A stretch of DNA of 64,000 nt, taken from positions 2,676,620 to 2,740,619 of the forward strand of contig NC_089314.1 in NCBI RefSeq assembly GCF_036669915.1. Direction: 5' to 3'. The stretch comes from Pocillopora verrucosa. Lineage: Eukaryota > Cnidaria > Anthozoa > Scleractinia > Pocilloporidae. Under the pieces are notes generated by a model, which saw only the letters and a list, made by a program, of their open reading frames with translations, was not told the DNA's origin and searched no databases. The translations under genes and the position numbers were made by a program. Each line of letters begins with the position of its first letter. The stretch's first letter is position 1. Of this stretch, positions 1 to 11,060 are shown piece by piece.

Positions 1-1104
1 ACATTCGTGACCTTATCAGATGATTATTTTTCTTCAAATATTTTTGGCGTGGGAAACAGGGAGTGAAGTAATCTTCTCTCTTTCTCGAGTAGAGAAGTAC
101 AACTCCACATGTACATTTATTTATCAATTGCTTTCGCCATCTTTGCGGAAAGTCATTAAGCAACACGCCGCACTTTCAATCGTATTACGAAATTAATAAC
201 CAACTTAAAATATTTGGAGAACCGTGTTACTGGAAAAGATTATGAATCACTCGCCTCTTACTTGGGACTAACAACTTTTCGAGTGTTTTCACAACGTTCC
301 GAGTGGGGTATTATGCTGGTAAACCGACAGAAAGTGTGGTTTATTGCTTTTATAAAATAAACTTAAAACAAAACATATTGTTTCATATTTCTCTGGGTTA
401 CCGTGCGATAAACGATAGCTTTTTGACCAACCTCGTTTATTTATAAAGCTTGATAACACAACGGTCTGACCGGCTTTAGGAACATCTCGCTCGATTCTGT
501 GTATGAACGCTGGAAGTTAAATGGACCCTCTATAAAAACAGTTCTAAGTAAGGGAAGATACGACGAATATTCAATAAAAAGATTGCTTCTAACTTTAAAC
601 TGGTTAATAAAGCTTTCATTTATTCATGTTTCTATCTATTCACACTGAATTCAGGGTTGACTGAAAACGCAAAAGAGTTTCAGAAATAGAATGACATATC
701 TTGACACTTCCCTAAATGATACCCCAACCGAAGGCAATAAATGATGACTGTCTTGTTTATAATTCAATTTTATTTTTCTTGAGTCAAATTTATTCAGACG
801 TTGTCAAAATACATCTTTTTGAGCCCATATGCATTGTTCAAGATTTGTTGAAAGAAAGGAGAATTTTCAAAATTTAGCTTGAAAGCTTGCATGGACAGCC
901 TAATTTTTCGATCGATTTCAATTCAAGCGAAACTTTCAATTACTAAAATAATTTATCTAGGCGACAAAAGTTTGAAGGAAGCCTTATAAATGATCGTCAA
1001 TTTCAAACTTAAATTATTTATGCAAATTAACGTCCTTTGTAACAGGAAAATTATAACGATACGGAGAAAATATAAAAGTAATATGAATTGGCGCCTTCAG
1101 CTGA
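1..1104. other. Noncoding block flank, no gene seen
   Basis: AT-rich sequence conserved at 11333-12378, 23554-24650, 39508-40890 and 56596-57960. No reading frame is shared among the copies. If the candidate promoter found before the other blocks also serves A1, it lies just left of the window and this stretch is intronic. Confidence 0.5.
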
Positions 1105-1920
1105 TATGTTCGATCCAAGCTTCATAAGAAGTAAATATGGAAACGAACCAGTGGAACTTTTCGGCAGACTGGTGTTAACGACAATTATGACAATAATGAT
1201 AATATTAACAATGATGGGGAAAACGATGATTATGATTGTAATCACAAAATAGAAAAAAAGGAACAAAGAAATAGAGAAAACGGGTTTGACGGCTTACGTT
1301 TATCTTCAAACGTTCGCCTGTCATCAATATTGTTTCTAATTTGAATAAATTGTAAGCAATTGCTTGCGCCAACATGAACAAAATGCTCATTGCATGTACT
1401 GAGTATATGGATAGCTCATATCTGTGGGAGATTAAAAGAAGTATCCGTTGATCACAACGGGAGATAATACAACGGTACAAGGTTAAAACTCGAACGGAAA
1501 TATCAAAAAAAGTTTATGTTCGATCCAGACTTCACCAGAAGTAAATGTGGAAACAAACTAATGGAACTTTTCGGCAGACTGGTTTTAACGACAATAATAA
1601 CAACAATAATATTAACAATAATAAAGAAAACGATGATTATGATTGTAATCACAAAATAGCAAAACAGGAACAAAGAAACAGAGAAAACAGGTTTGACGGT
1701 TTACGTTTATCTTCAAACGTGCGCTTGTCATCAATACTGTTTCTAATTTAAATAAATTGTAAGTTGCTTGCGCCTACATCAACAAAATACTCATTGCATG
1801 TACAGAGTATGTGGATAGCTTATACCTGTGGGAGATTAAAAAAAGTATCCGTTGATTGCAAAGGGAGACAATACAACTGCACAAGTTTAAAACTCGAACG
1901 GAAATATTAAATACGTTTAT
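1105..1920. repeat. Two tandem copies of a 410-bp segment (U1 only)
   Basis: The segment starting tatgttcgatcc at 1105 repeats from 1515, a period of 410 bp. Each copy contains an (AAT)-rich stretch. U2 (12383), U3a, U4 and U5 have one copy. The single U2 copy resembles the first U1 copy at its 5' end and the second at its 3' end, as expected from unequal exchange between the two. Small asparagine-rich reading frames here come from the low-complexity tract. Confidence 0.8.
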
Positions 1921-2584
1921 TTTTTCCGTTGAGCTTTAACTTGCAGTTTGGATATACACAAGAATTGGAAACGCATGCTAAATTACACTCCTGTATTTTA
2001 CCTAAAAAATGGAAAAAATAAAATAAAATAAAAAAGCAGAAAAAAAAGGTAGTATGAGATTCTCTAGCAATACAGTCACTCGATCAGGAACGATTATTTA
2101 GCTGATAGAAATGCGTAGGTATTATACGAGTTACCAGTATGATGTTTTGTATTCAGTGTATTCTTCACTTGTCTTTAGGGTTGAAATATGATGGTAGTAT
2201 TCAAAGCAATTACATGTTAAGGAAGTAATGTGATTGTAACGCTGCCGTTAATCTTCATACGTCTTCATAAACCTCACTGTTCCCTTGCTTGGCATTGGAT
2301 AAACTTACAATTCGAGAAGACGAGACTAAGATGGGTCACGCGGTTGAAAGACAAAAAGCCACTAAATAAACGAATATATAAATAATAACTAGATAGATGA
2401 TTACAAGTAGATTTCGACAGTTCACAAACCCTGAGAGCGAATTAAAGATGCGGGTGATGTAGTTTGCCGGGAAAGGGGAAAAGCCATTATTTTCATTTTG
2501 TTAATCTTCATCTCTCTTCACATATTTGTTTATTAATTTACTCAATTACTTGCTTTTTAATTTCTTCTATTTTCAGAAGGTGCT
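1921..2584 (+). promoter_or_regulatory. A1 upstream region with splice acceptor before the ATG
   Basis: A pyrimidine-rich tract ends in cag at 2574-2576, directly followed by aag (2577-2579), so two acceptors three bases apart are possible. The ATG follows at 2585. The same arrangement precedes A2 (AG 13443-13444), A3 (34891-34892) and A5 (59327-59328), and in a shortened form A4. This implies an upstream noncoding exon. A TATA-like tatataaata lies near 2374, but so close to the acceptor that it need not be used. Confidence 0.6.
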
Positions 2585-3598
2585 ATGTCAAACTTAGAGC
2601 TACCAAGCCGAAGCTTACCTGCTGTCATAACTGAGGCAATTGCATGCGTTTCATTGAACATCACAAGCATCATTGGAAACAGTCTGGTTTGTATAGCAGC
2701 ATACAGAAACACAAACCTGCGATCAACCACAAACCTGTATATCATTGCTTTAGCGGTCAGCGATCTACTGTGTGGAACAGTAGACATGACGTTAGCTTCT
2801 GCAACGCTGATCATCGGAAGATGGGACTTTGGCGACGCTTTATGCCAATTTCAAGGCTTTTTTGATATGTTCGCCTTTCAGGTGACCCCAGCAACTCTTG
2901 GTCTGACAGCAATTAACCGCTACGTGAAAATTGTAAAGACAAGCCATTACAAGAGGATTTTTTCGCCCCGCAGATCTAAGATATGGCTGAGTTGCTTGTG
3001 GCTTTCCCTTGCACTTTACCTGTTGATTGCCCGTGCCACAAATTGGGTTAAAATCGATTTTATTCAAAGCTATGCAGTGTGCTCCTTTAATTACCCAACT
3101 AATGAAAGTCAAATCGTTCATTATTCCATCACTGTCGGATTACTTTTTGTTTTTCCGTTGTGTGTCGGCATTTTCACTTATTATAAGATATTTCTGAAAA
3201 CCCATGAGCATCAACAGAATGTAGTGCCATCGCTACGGAACTGTACTGACAATACTGCAGTAAGCAACACAGTGAAAGAAATAAAGCTTACTCGAATGTT
3301 GATCCTTATGGCAGCGGGATTTTTGTGTTGCTGGATACCAATGTGGGCACTTGTTCTCTGGTTTCGCTTTTCCCCTGAAACCAGCTCAAGAATTACAGCA
3401 TTGCTTGCCATGTTTTTCTTTTATCTGAGTGCTGTAATAAATCCCATCATTTACGCCTTTACAAATGGCGAGTTCCGCAGGGAGTTTCGCAAACTGCTCT
3501 GTTGCCGCCGTGAAAGGTCAAGAATTGTGCTAAAGAAAGCTGCTGCGTTTACTAGCAACGATCTCGTCGAACGAGAGGAACAAGGAGCAAACTTTTAA
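2585..3598 (+). CDS. Type A class A GPCR, copy A1 (intact)
   Basis: A 337-residue seven-helix receptor of the rhodopsin family in one exon, expected in the plasma membrane and coupled to G proteins. Visible landmarks: GN in TM1 (N31 = 1.50), LAVSD in TM2 (D60 = 2.50), C87 at 3.25 paired with C166 in ECL2, NRY at 111-113 in place of DRY, P191 in TM5, CWIP at 249-252 and NPIIY at 286-290. A short basic tail with CC at 306-307 is a possible palmitoylation site. D94 falls at 3.32 and Y280 at 7.43, a pair used by amine receptors, while the NRY motif recalls melatonin-type receptors. Ligand unknown. The start is fixed by the conserved acceptor just upstream. An AATAAA lies at 3617 and another at 3900. 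Confidence 0.93.
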   Translation: MSNLELPSRSLPAVITEAIACVSLNITSIIGNSLVCIAAYRNTNLRSTTNLYIIALAVSDLLCGTVDMTLASATLIIGRWDFGDALCQFQGFFDMFAFQVTPATLGLTAINRYVKIVKTSHYKRIFSPRRSKIWLSCLWLSLALYLLIARATNWVKIDFIQSYAVCSFNYPTNESQIVHYSITVGLLFVFPLCVGIFTYYKIFLKTHEHQQNVVPSLRNCTDNTAVSNTVKEIKLTRMLILMAAGFLCCWIPMWALVLWFRFSPETSSRITALLAMFFFYLSAVINPIIYAFTNGEFRREFRKLLCCRRERSRIVLKKAAAFTSNDLVEREEQGANF

Positions 3599-3960
3599 GT
3601 CTAGTGAATTTGTGTTAATAAAACATCCTCTTTTAAAAACAGGACGGAAAAGTTATTCCATTCTTTTTTATCTTTTTTATTACGGTTGCTTTTTTTCATT
3701 GCTGTTTCTTGCTGTTGGTCGGTTTTGTTTTGTTTTCTACTATGCTTGGGCTCAGATTTTTCAGAGAGGCAAACATGAGGGAAACCAGTTGGATAATTTA
3801 TAGACGCCTTAAAAAAGAGAAAGTGGTAAGAGAGAGAGAGAGACAGAGAGAGAGAGTAATATCGCAGAAGGCGCCTTTTTGAAATTTCAAACAAACCTAA
3901 ATAAAAAAAATCAAATTACTGGCCTCGACTTGAGTAGTTTCTTTTGAGGTGCTAATTTAG
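3599..3960 (+). other. Likely A1 3' UTR with AG repeat
   Basis: AATAAA motifs occur at 3617-3622 and 3900-3905. The first is changed to AGTAAG in A2 and to AATGAA in A3 and A5; the second is kept in A2 (14832-14837). An interrupted AG repeat sits at 3829-3856. Small reading frames here are repeat-driven. Confidence 0.5.
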
Positions 3961-5508
3961 TTATTGTTTGCAAAGAAAGCTTCTTAGATGTCGAAAGCGG
4001 TGTTTTTCGCATCAATCAGACCCCGCTGTCTAATATTATAAACTATTTATGGTGACTTCTCCTTGCCTAGTGCTGAACAAGAGAAGACGACATCAGTTCA
4101 CTTCTAAATTGCGGAAGGGTTGTGAGTAAGAACTGGATAGGTTTTGCTATGCGTGCGATGAAAATACAATGAATTGCAATTTGAATTTGGCAAGCACGAT
4201 GATAAAATCGTTCAGTATAACCTTTTGCTTCTTCAGAATTTTTCTATCTATAACGTCAAAGCTTTTTCAGATCCAAGGGCTTGATGGTTAAATGGAAAAT
4301 AAATTAATTTTATTCGACTTTCCGTTGGTTAACAGCCAGCTTCTAAAGCAGAATAACTTTCCCCTGAGTTTCTCTTTCTGATACCTGTGATGTAATCAGT
4401 AACTTATTTTCTATCCTCGAACATAAGATTTTTTTCCAAATTCATAACAAATTAGCACAAAACGCTTTTAGTTGATTAGAGGTGACGCTCAGTCGTTTAT
4501 GAAAAACTTCAAGAGGACCAGAAAAGCCCTCTTTCGCAAGAAAAACATTGAAAGTTCCGGTTCAAAGAGTGCAATTACCTTTAGAGACATTCCCCAAACT
4601 ATTTCTATGAATAATTTTCCATATAGGCGCTTTCATTTGCAATCATGATTACAACATAACTAGCAGCCGCCTACTAAGAACCTTGTAGGATATTTCGGAA
4701 TCAGTTTCCCATTATAGCTTATTATTCGAAAGTCATATTTAAGCGGGTTTTTTTGTCGATTTAACGAAGATGATTGTAATGAAAATCGCATTGGCGCAAA
4801 GTTAAGCTCTTTGGTTTTATTTAGGTGTAATTTTTATTTAGTTTGGCTGTGGGGATTAAAAAAGAAGAGTCACATATCTTTACAACTTTTTATGGAAATT
4901 TGATCCAGCTTTTGCTATAAATTTCTCAGAGGTTCTTGCTCCGTTTGCGTTGAAAGTGTCAAATGATATTGACGAATGTATTGGCTAAAGAACCGTGTAA
5001 ATGGTACCTAGTTTGAATAGATTGATATAAAGTTAAAGGTGGTTAAAAAGGAGGCTTTGGTTCCCTGATCTCCCCCTTGTCGTATCAAACGAAAAGAGTA
5101 TTACCCTAAGATCTGAGAGTATTCGTGGGGCACTCCCCGGAGGTTGGCTACACCAGCTCGTGTTTGATCCCTGATGAACCTCCTCGACCTACTGGGGGTA
5201 TCATCGAGTAACCAGCTCGAATTATTTTTGCCAGGATATTTACATATATACAACGGTATAATAATTAAAGTTTTTAAATTATATTTACACTCCTATCCAC
5301 AGCAGTATTTACAATAAATAAAAGTTGTAATTGAGCAGTTTATATGTACAATTCTATCTAACTGAGGGTTGTAGAGGTCAGGATTTATTTGGAGACCCGC
5401 CTCCTTCGGAAAAAGTTTTTAACTTTTTAATAGCACCTGACCTCTCCTTTCTGGGCCAAGATGTGTTTTAACACGTTATCTTCCCGTAACAAAGCAATAC
5501 TTTCTTGC
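3961..5508. other. Noncoding spacer between A1 and the antisense exon
   Basis: This is conserved with 14880-17622 in U2 (with a 1.2-kb difference) and with 60420-62438 in U5. No shared reading frame is visible. Two 8-bp direct copies of ccagctcg at about 5153 and 5212 bound a segment that U2 has lost. Confidence 0.5.
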
Positions 5509-6183
5509 CTCAGCGATCGCCCACGGCCTGCGTGACGATCCTGTGAAGCGCTTAGACTGGAGTCATTTTCAAAGGGCAAGTCACCCTGTCTGGAAAATTG
5601 GGAGGCCCTGGCACTGTTCGTCCGGAGGCGGACGAAGTCACTAATCTCTGAAAGTCATGCTGAAGTCTGATGACTTCAGCATGACTTTCAAAACTTTCAC
5701 AGTTTCGTGGTAGTTTGAGACTACCACGTGGCGCCTAACGTGGAGATCTGTCCTGCAGACGTTTCTGACCTCATGGCGCGTTATGATCAGGAGCTGTTTT
5801 AACACATAATCTTCCCGAAACAAATAGCAATACTTAATAACCCTCCTATCAAGAAGCGCCCCTGCTGCCTAAAAAATCTCAGTCAAGCGCTTCTTGACGG
5901 TCCCGGACCTGAAACATTGTTCATCATCTTTAACGAATGATTGGTCCTCTTCTTCCTGGGCAAAGTGAGGCCTGATGTTACTGGCGTAAATTGACATCCA
6001 CCTGTGCAGTGTCTTATCTGCCAGACCTTGGTGGCTCGTTGTCATGTGATGGTCGACAAGCAACGTCCGCGTCTTTGTGGCCCTACAGAAAACTGCCTGG
6101 TCGAAACGCTGCTCAAGTGCGTTCTCCAGTGGCTCAGGTCGAGATGCAGATGTCCTTTCTTTAGAAGGTGTCCATGTCCACTG
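5509..6183 (-). pseudogene. Antisense internal exon, U1 copy (broken)
   Basis: This is the homologue of the U2 exon at 17623-18242. Read on the minus strand it starts after an acceptor (tttgtcctag then cag at 6183) and ends at 5509. The donor here is GC (gag then gcaag) where U2 has GT. It shares the in-frame TAG after the residues LTEIF. A 55-bp gain at about 5649-5728, made of two hairpins, shifts the frame. Protein identity is unsure; see the U2 copy. Confidence 0.5.
5649..5728. repeat. Two adjacent perfect hairpins (U1 only)
   Basis: Arms 5649-5667 and 5672-5690 are perfect reverse complements of 19 bp around the loop tgat. Arms 5706-5714 and 5720-5728 are perfect 9-bp complements around ttgag. 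U2 (17757-17788) and U5 at the same place have only the simple sequence, 55 bp shorter. Confidence 0.9.
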
Positions 6184-6630
6184 CTAGGACAAACTAAAAT
6201 GTTCTGCATATTTCAATTTCATAGACAGCGTTGACAAATTGGCAAAAGTAATCTAATTACCCCAAATTTAAATTATTTACTTCACGTTCAAATAACCATT
6301 GGACTTAAGAAGATCAAAATCCATTGCATTCTGTTAGTGTGAGAGAGATTCGATGGAAGTGCATTTTTCGAGCTAATTTTAGCCTTATACCCCGTGATTT
6401 GATGTGGGGGCCCTAATACTCCAAGGATTAGACGGGAACCCGAACTACTTTGGATTCTTGAATAACTCGTTGACCCTCACAAACTGTGAAAGTTTGAAAG
6501 AAATCGGTGTGATGGCATGTGTCACGCCTGCCCGGCCCTCACGTGAACAGACTCTTAATCCATTAATTCACTTATATGTTTACTTATTAGTTGTTTTTGT
6601 TGGTTTTATTTTGTGTATTCAGTTGGTAAT
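6184..6630 (+). other. B1 upstream region with splice acceptor
   Basis: A T-rich tract ends in attcag at 6617-6622, eight bases before the B1 ATG at 6631. In B2 the acceptor reads taattag (18674-18680). An open frame from 6404 runs into this region but differs from the receptor frame and has no recognisable content. Confidence 0.5.
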
Positions 6631-8323
6631 ATGTCAGACCTACAGCTACCAATACGAAGCTTTCCTGCTGTCATAACTGAAGCGAGTGTATGTGTTGCTT
6701 TGAGCGTCACAAGCATCATTGGAAACCGTCTGGTTTGTATAGTAGCATACAGAAACACAAAACTGCAATCAACTACCACCCTTTATGTCATTGCTTTAGC
6801 AGTCAGCGATCTGCTGTGTGAAACAGCGGTAATGCCTTTAGCCTCTGTAACTGATTATTGGAAGGTGGAATTTAATCGATTCCGTATACAAAAATCAAGG
6901 TTTTGTTGGTATATTTAGCACTGACGTGACCCTGGCAACTCATGGTTTGATTGCGTTCAACCGATAATCATTAAAGTAAGCAGAACCGTAGGATTAATCG
7001 AAAAATTACGACACTTTCTGTCAACGCATACCCTCTTAAATATATACCAAGCTCTTTAGCTCCTTACCCAACATACGGTCTGACAGCATGGGATCAGGCT
7101 TGTAAATCTTACCTTGACAAGCTCCTAAAGTTGCAGAAACGAGCTCTTCGCTATTTCAGATCTATTTTAAGATATATCTAATGTTCATTCTTACAATACA
7201 CGTTCTTCTGCCTCTAATAACTTCTATTTCAAACCCTCTAGGCTATCCGTTCAAGCGAATTCCTTATCTCGAATAGGAGTAAAAGTGTGGAATGTAATAC
7301 CTCAAACATTAAAAAATCTTTCCAAAAATGCGTTTAAAAGAAAACTCAAACAAATTTTATTCAACATATTAGGTTCCCAAGACTCTTAAAAAGATTTATA
7401 TGAGATTTTACAAAATGTAGAATCCTGGTAATACTTCTCCTGATCTGTCCTGACTATTTTTATAAACAGTAGCTGTACCTTTAATATTTTAAATTAGGTC
7501 AATGTAACGGTTTTTTCTTGTTGTTACTTAATACTTTCTCTTTGCCTTCTACTTTTTAGTTCTGTTTTTAACATATCTTTGTAGTTCGGTTATTAAGGCA
7601 TGGCCTGCCTAGATTAGCCTTTGCTAGTTGCGGGCATGCCCTTTTCTGTAAAATTTAATCGGAAATTAATAAAGAGTGTGTGTATATGTAAAAATTGTGA
7701 AGACGAACCACTACAAGTAGATTTTTTCGCCCCGCAGATCTAAGATATAGTTAAGTTGCTTGTGGCTTTCCCAAGCACTTTACCTGTTCATTACCCGAGT
7801 CACAAATTCGGCAAAAATTTATTCGAAGTTATGCAATGTGCTCCTTTACTTACCCAAGTAGAGAGAGTCAAATCTTTCATTATTTTATCGCTGTCGGATT
7901 GCTTCTTGTTTTACCATTAAGTATCGGTATTTTCAGTTATTACAAGATATTTCTCAAAACCAATGAGCATCAAAATAATGTAGTCTCGTGGCCACAGAAC
8001 AGGACTGAAAATGGTTCAGTAACCAACCCATTGAAAGAAATTAACATTAATCGGGTACTGTTACACGTGGACGCAGGCTTTTTGTGTTGCTGGATACCAA
8101 TGTGGGCACTCTCTCTCTGGTTTCGATTTTCCATTGAAACCTGCGCAAGAACTGCAGTTTTGCTAGCAACTTTCCTCTACTATTTAAGTGCATTTCGAAA
8201 GCAATTTCAGAACCTGCTCGTTGTCACCGTGAAAAGGCAAGAGATCTGCGAAATGTAGCTGCCTTAATTAATGAAAAGGAAATTGCAAAACATGAGGGCG
8301 AAGCGAACGTACAAGTCTTGTAG
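6631..8323 (+). pseudogene. Type B GPCR pseudogene B1, split by a LINE
   Basis: The reading frame begins MSDLQLPIRS and runs through TM1 and TM2 (GN, LAVSD). A frameshift follows near 6870, and the continuing frame stops right after NR of the NRY motif, where a LINE is inserted (about 6966-7689). GPCR sequence resumes with KIVKT, carries further stops in TM4, then is open from 7836 (ECL2) through TM5 and TM6 (CWIP). The TM7 segment holding NPxxY is missing: LSAF joins directly to RKQFQNLL. A one-base loss shifts the tail frame; the ancestral stop is the tag at 8321. It cannot make a working receptor. Glycine stands at the 3.32 position. Confidence 0.88.
6966..7689 (+). mobile_element. 5'-truncated LINE 3' end inside B1
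   Basis: The reading frame KVSRTVGLIEKLRHFLSTH, then YQAL, YGLTAWDQACKSYLDKL and LQKRALRYF, matches the C-terminal part of non-LTR retrotransposon reverse transcriptases. It continues, after frameshifts, to the typical end NSLSRIGVKVWN. A 3' UTR follows with aattaataaag and a short GT tail near 7676-7689. U1 has a one-base loss (ctctttag for ctcttatag in U5). Clade not determined. Confidence 0.8.
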
Positions 8324-10980
8324 ATTTTCAAAGTTTCTGATATAACATCCTATCCGCTAAAAGTAGAAGGGAACGTAACTTGTGTAATGTTTCGCAGAAA
8401 TGTTCATGATATTTCCCGCCATAATTGTCGAATTAGTACAAACATATCAGAATACAGTAAGTTGGTACAGTATATTCCTCGTATGCCAGATCTCTTCAAA
8501 GGAAAATTTTTAATCCTATATACACTGTATCAGAACAGAAACCACCAACACCCTCCCTTCCCATAGGAAAAAAAAACAGAACCAGGTAATTTCTACGTAT
8601 AGGAAAATATATGAATGCGCACCTTTGATTAAGACCCCATTCACACCAGCAAAAAATGTTTAATTAAAAGGGATTCAGTGTGATAAAATTCAGAAACGGA
8701 GAACTGAGAAACTGAACTTTCAATAATATTTAAGTCATCGCTGACTTATAATTCATTGTGCTAAACTTGAAGTCGACAGATGTAGATAAACTCATAATCA
8801 TTAGAATGAATAAACGGCTCCCCAAAAATCATTATCACTAATCTATCCATGATTTCCTAATAGCAGTTAAAATTTCAAGTGTTATATTAGAACCTCAAGC
8901 ATCTTTTGAAATCATTGAGTGACAACTGCTTTAAACTCTGGCCCCTATCCATCGGATAGTGAGGCTCTATGAGTAAGTAAATATACTAAAAGGGATAATT
9001 TCCACATGAAATAAGTAATTTGACATAAATAAAAGAATGATTAAGTTGCACTTTACCAGCCTCAAAATGTGGTATTAGTATTCATGCGTCCATTTTAAAG
9101 ATAGCTACGCGTAGGAAACTTTTGTGAGTCCCTCAAGGATCGTCGGCCATTAGAAAATTTAAAGTCAATTCAGTCATGATTCAGAAAACGAAAATTACTC
9201 CTTTCACGCACTCAGGAAAATGTTGATATTATGACGCGCCGCCTTACCCGTGACATTTTTATGACAAAGGACGCTATTTGAGAGAAATGTTGCCGCTTCT
9301 ACTTATTTTGTCTAGGTGTGAGCTTGGGTCTTGAAATAAATTTATCTCATGAAATTTTCTTTACCTAGGGACATTTTTATGACAAAGGACGCTATATAAG
9401 ACGGTATTTTGCTGCTTCTATTGAGTGAGATTGTGTCTTGAACTAATTTTATCTCATGAAAAAAAAATTATGTAAATCAGAAATTTTTCCGTGATTCTTA
9501 ATGGCACAATTGTCTCCCCAAACCTAGATAAAATTCGTTTAGTAAGGAAGATTGATTACAAAGATATTTAAGCTGTTCTCTACATTGTTAAGCTTGATAG
9601 GTGCGGTGTTCAAGCAAGCAAATTTAATATTCACAAAATTACGAGATAACCAACGACATATAACCTACACACAAAAGTCTCGTATTCGGCGCACGCCTAA
9701 CCTTAACTATCGTCTCAACATTAGCATTTATAATTTGACAAATACATGACATTTTCACAAGTATGCCACTCCTTGGCAGCTTTGATACAATAGAGATGAA
9801 GAAAACTTGTTTCACTTCACGTGTTCGTGAAAGATAAGCGGACAAAAACATAAACTGAAGGACAGTAGTGAGCAGAAATAAGAAAATAAGCCACGCCCTT
9901 CGATGAATCGCAATTTCCTGCTCTGACTCGAAAAAGGAAAGGAAGAATTTTTATCGTAGAATATTTTTTTTGTGGTAATCCCCGCGCATGCCAGGTTTCG
10001 CGTCCTATTTGAGTAAACACAAGCTTTTCGAAATATTCAAAAGTTATTCATGATCATATGATGAAATGCTAATTGACTGAGTCAAGTCATACATAATCCT
10101 TATTTACAAATATGAAGTTACCGTTTTTCTCAAGTTAGAAATCTTTGTTAAACACTGCAGTTGATAGTTTGCATGTATCAGTCGGACCAGCTGAATTTTC
10201 ACAACTTCAGTGTTTTTCTAGCAAAATGACAGTTTTCTCAAGAGCTTGAGGGTTATGCCGAATAATAAAGAATTCATTCGTTTTTAATACCTCGCCTTCC
10301 AACTTACCACCTGCTACAAGTTAGACGTGACAATAGGCCAGATATGTAATTAATAAAAATGCTGATGAAAATACGCAATCAAGCTCACGCAAGGAAGAGT
10401 AATTTTCTGGGGTTATCTTTCAATGAAAAAGACGAAGTATTTCGAAAACGGCAAACTTATATGTAATTCGGGAGAATAAAAAAATATTTTTTCTTGAAAT
10501 CATAGTCAAACATAAAGATGTTTCAGTCTTTCTCGCATTTGTTTTCGGGGCTTTCGTTCAGTAATTATGTGTCTTGCAGACGTCACTATGAGGAAGTTAA
10601 AAATACATCAAACGTTCTTGGCCCCTCCGCTGTTACCTCAAAATGGGTATAGGCATGGAAAGGCCTTCTTACTTTGAAAGGTTATAGAAATGAACAGAAA
10701 TTGTGGTATTTAAAAGGAAAAAGGCCTTTTGCACTAAGAAGAGCCTCAATTTGGATTAGGCAATCGTGAACTTTGGAAACAAGTATTAATTAGCCTCTTC
10801 AATACCGTCTTGGGGAAATTTTCCTGTGCAATTAAGGTTAGTTACAGATAATATCTCAAGAAATCCGTTTTTCGCTTTTTAAACCTAATTTTTAGCTCTA
10901 AAAAAAGCCACACTCTCTGCACTGTGACGGGTAAAGACTGGTAGAGAGACAATAATTCCAACCTTGCAAGGAAGTTTCAC
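8324..10980. other. Noncoding spacer downstream of B1
   Basis: Conserved at 20382-23210 (U2), and in part at 29976-32700, 37545-39160 and 53700-56240. A direct repeat of about 118 bp (from 9252 and from 9370, each starting gacatttttatgacaaagga) is present in U1, U2, U3a and U4. The second repeat holds a TATA-like ctatataag near 9391. No shared reading frame is visible. Confidence 0.5.
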
Positions 10981-10993
10981 CGCGTTGAGCTAT

Positions 10994-11060
10994 TATAAAT
11001 ACCGTCCCATATTCTTCTGTGGTCTGACTTGTTTTCATCGAATCTCAGCGTAAGGTAAAG
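10994..11060 (+). promoter_or_regulatory. Candidate core promoter and noncoding exon 1 for A2
   Basis: TATAAATA at 10994-11001 is followed about 33 bases later by an Inr-like tctgactt and then by splice-donor-like sequences (agc|gtaagg at 11050; aag|gtaaag at 11055). An intron of about 2.39 kb would lead to the acceptor at 13444. The arrangement recurs at 23224 (TATAGATA), 39171 (TATAAATA) and 56258 (TATAAGTG), each in front of a type A locus. No transcript evidence is available here. Confidence 0.45.

Noticed and set aside
1545..1751. Asparagine-rich 68-codon frame (also near 40929)
   Set aside because: Low-complexity (AAT)n translation; not conserved in length or frame between blocks.
2374..2384. 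TATA-like tatataaata as the A1 promoter
   Set aside because: It lies only about 200 bases before a splice acceptor with no clear donor between; the upstream TATA/Inr/donor set fits better.
2557..2814. Minus-strand frames antisense to the type A exons (also 13425, 34873, 59309)
   Set aside because: They recur only because they shadow a conserved exon; no independent start, splice or codon signal.
5464..5640. Plus-strand frame over the antisense exon (also 62392-62676)
   Set aside because: Opposite-strand shadow; splice signals and copy-to-copy frame conservation favour the minus strand.
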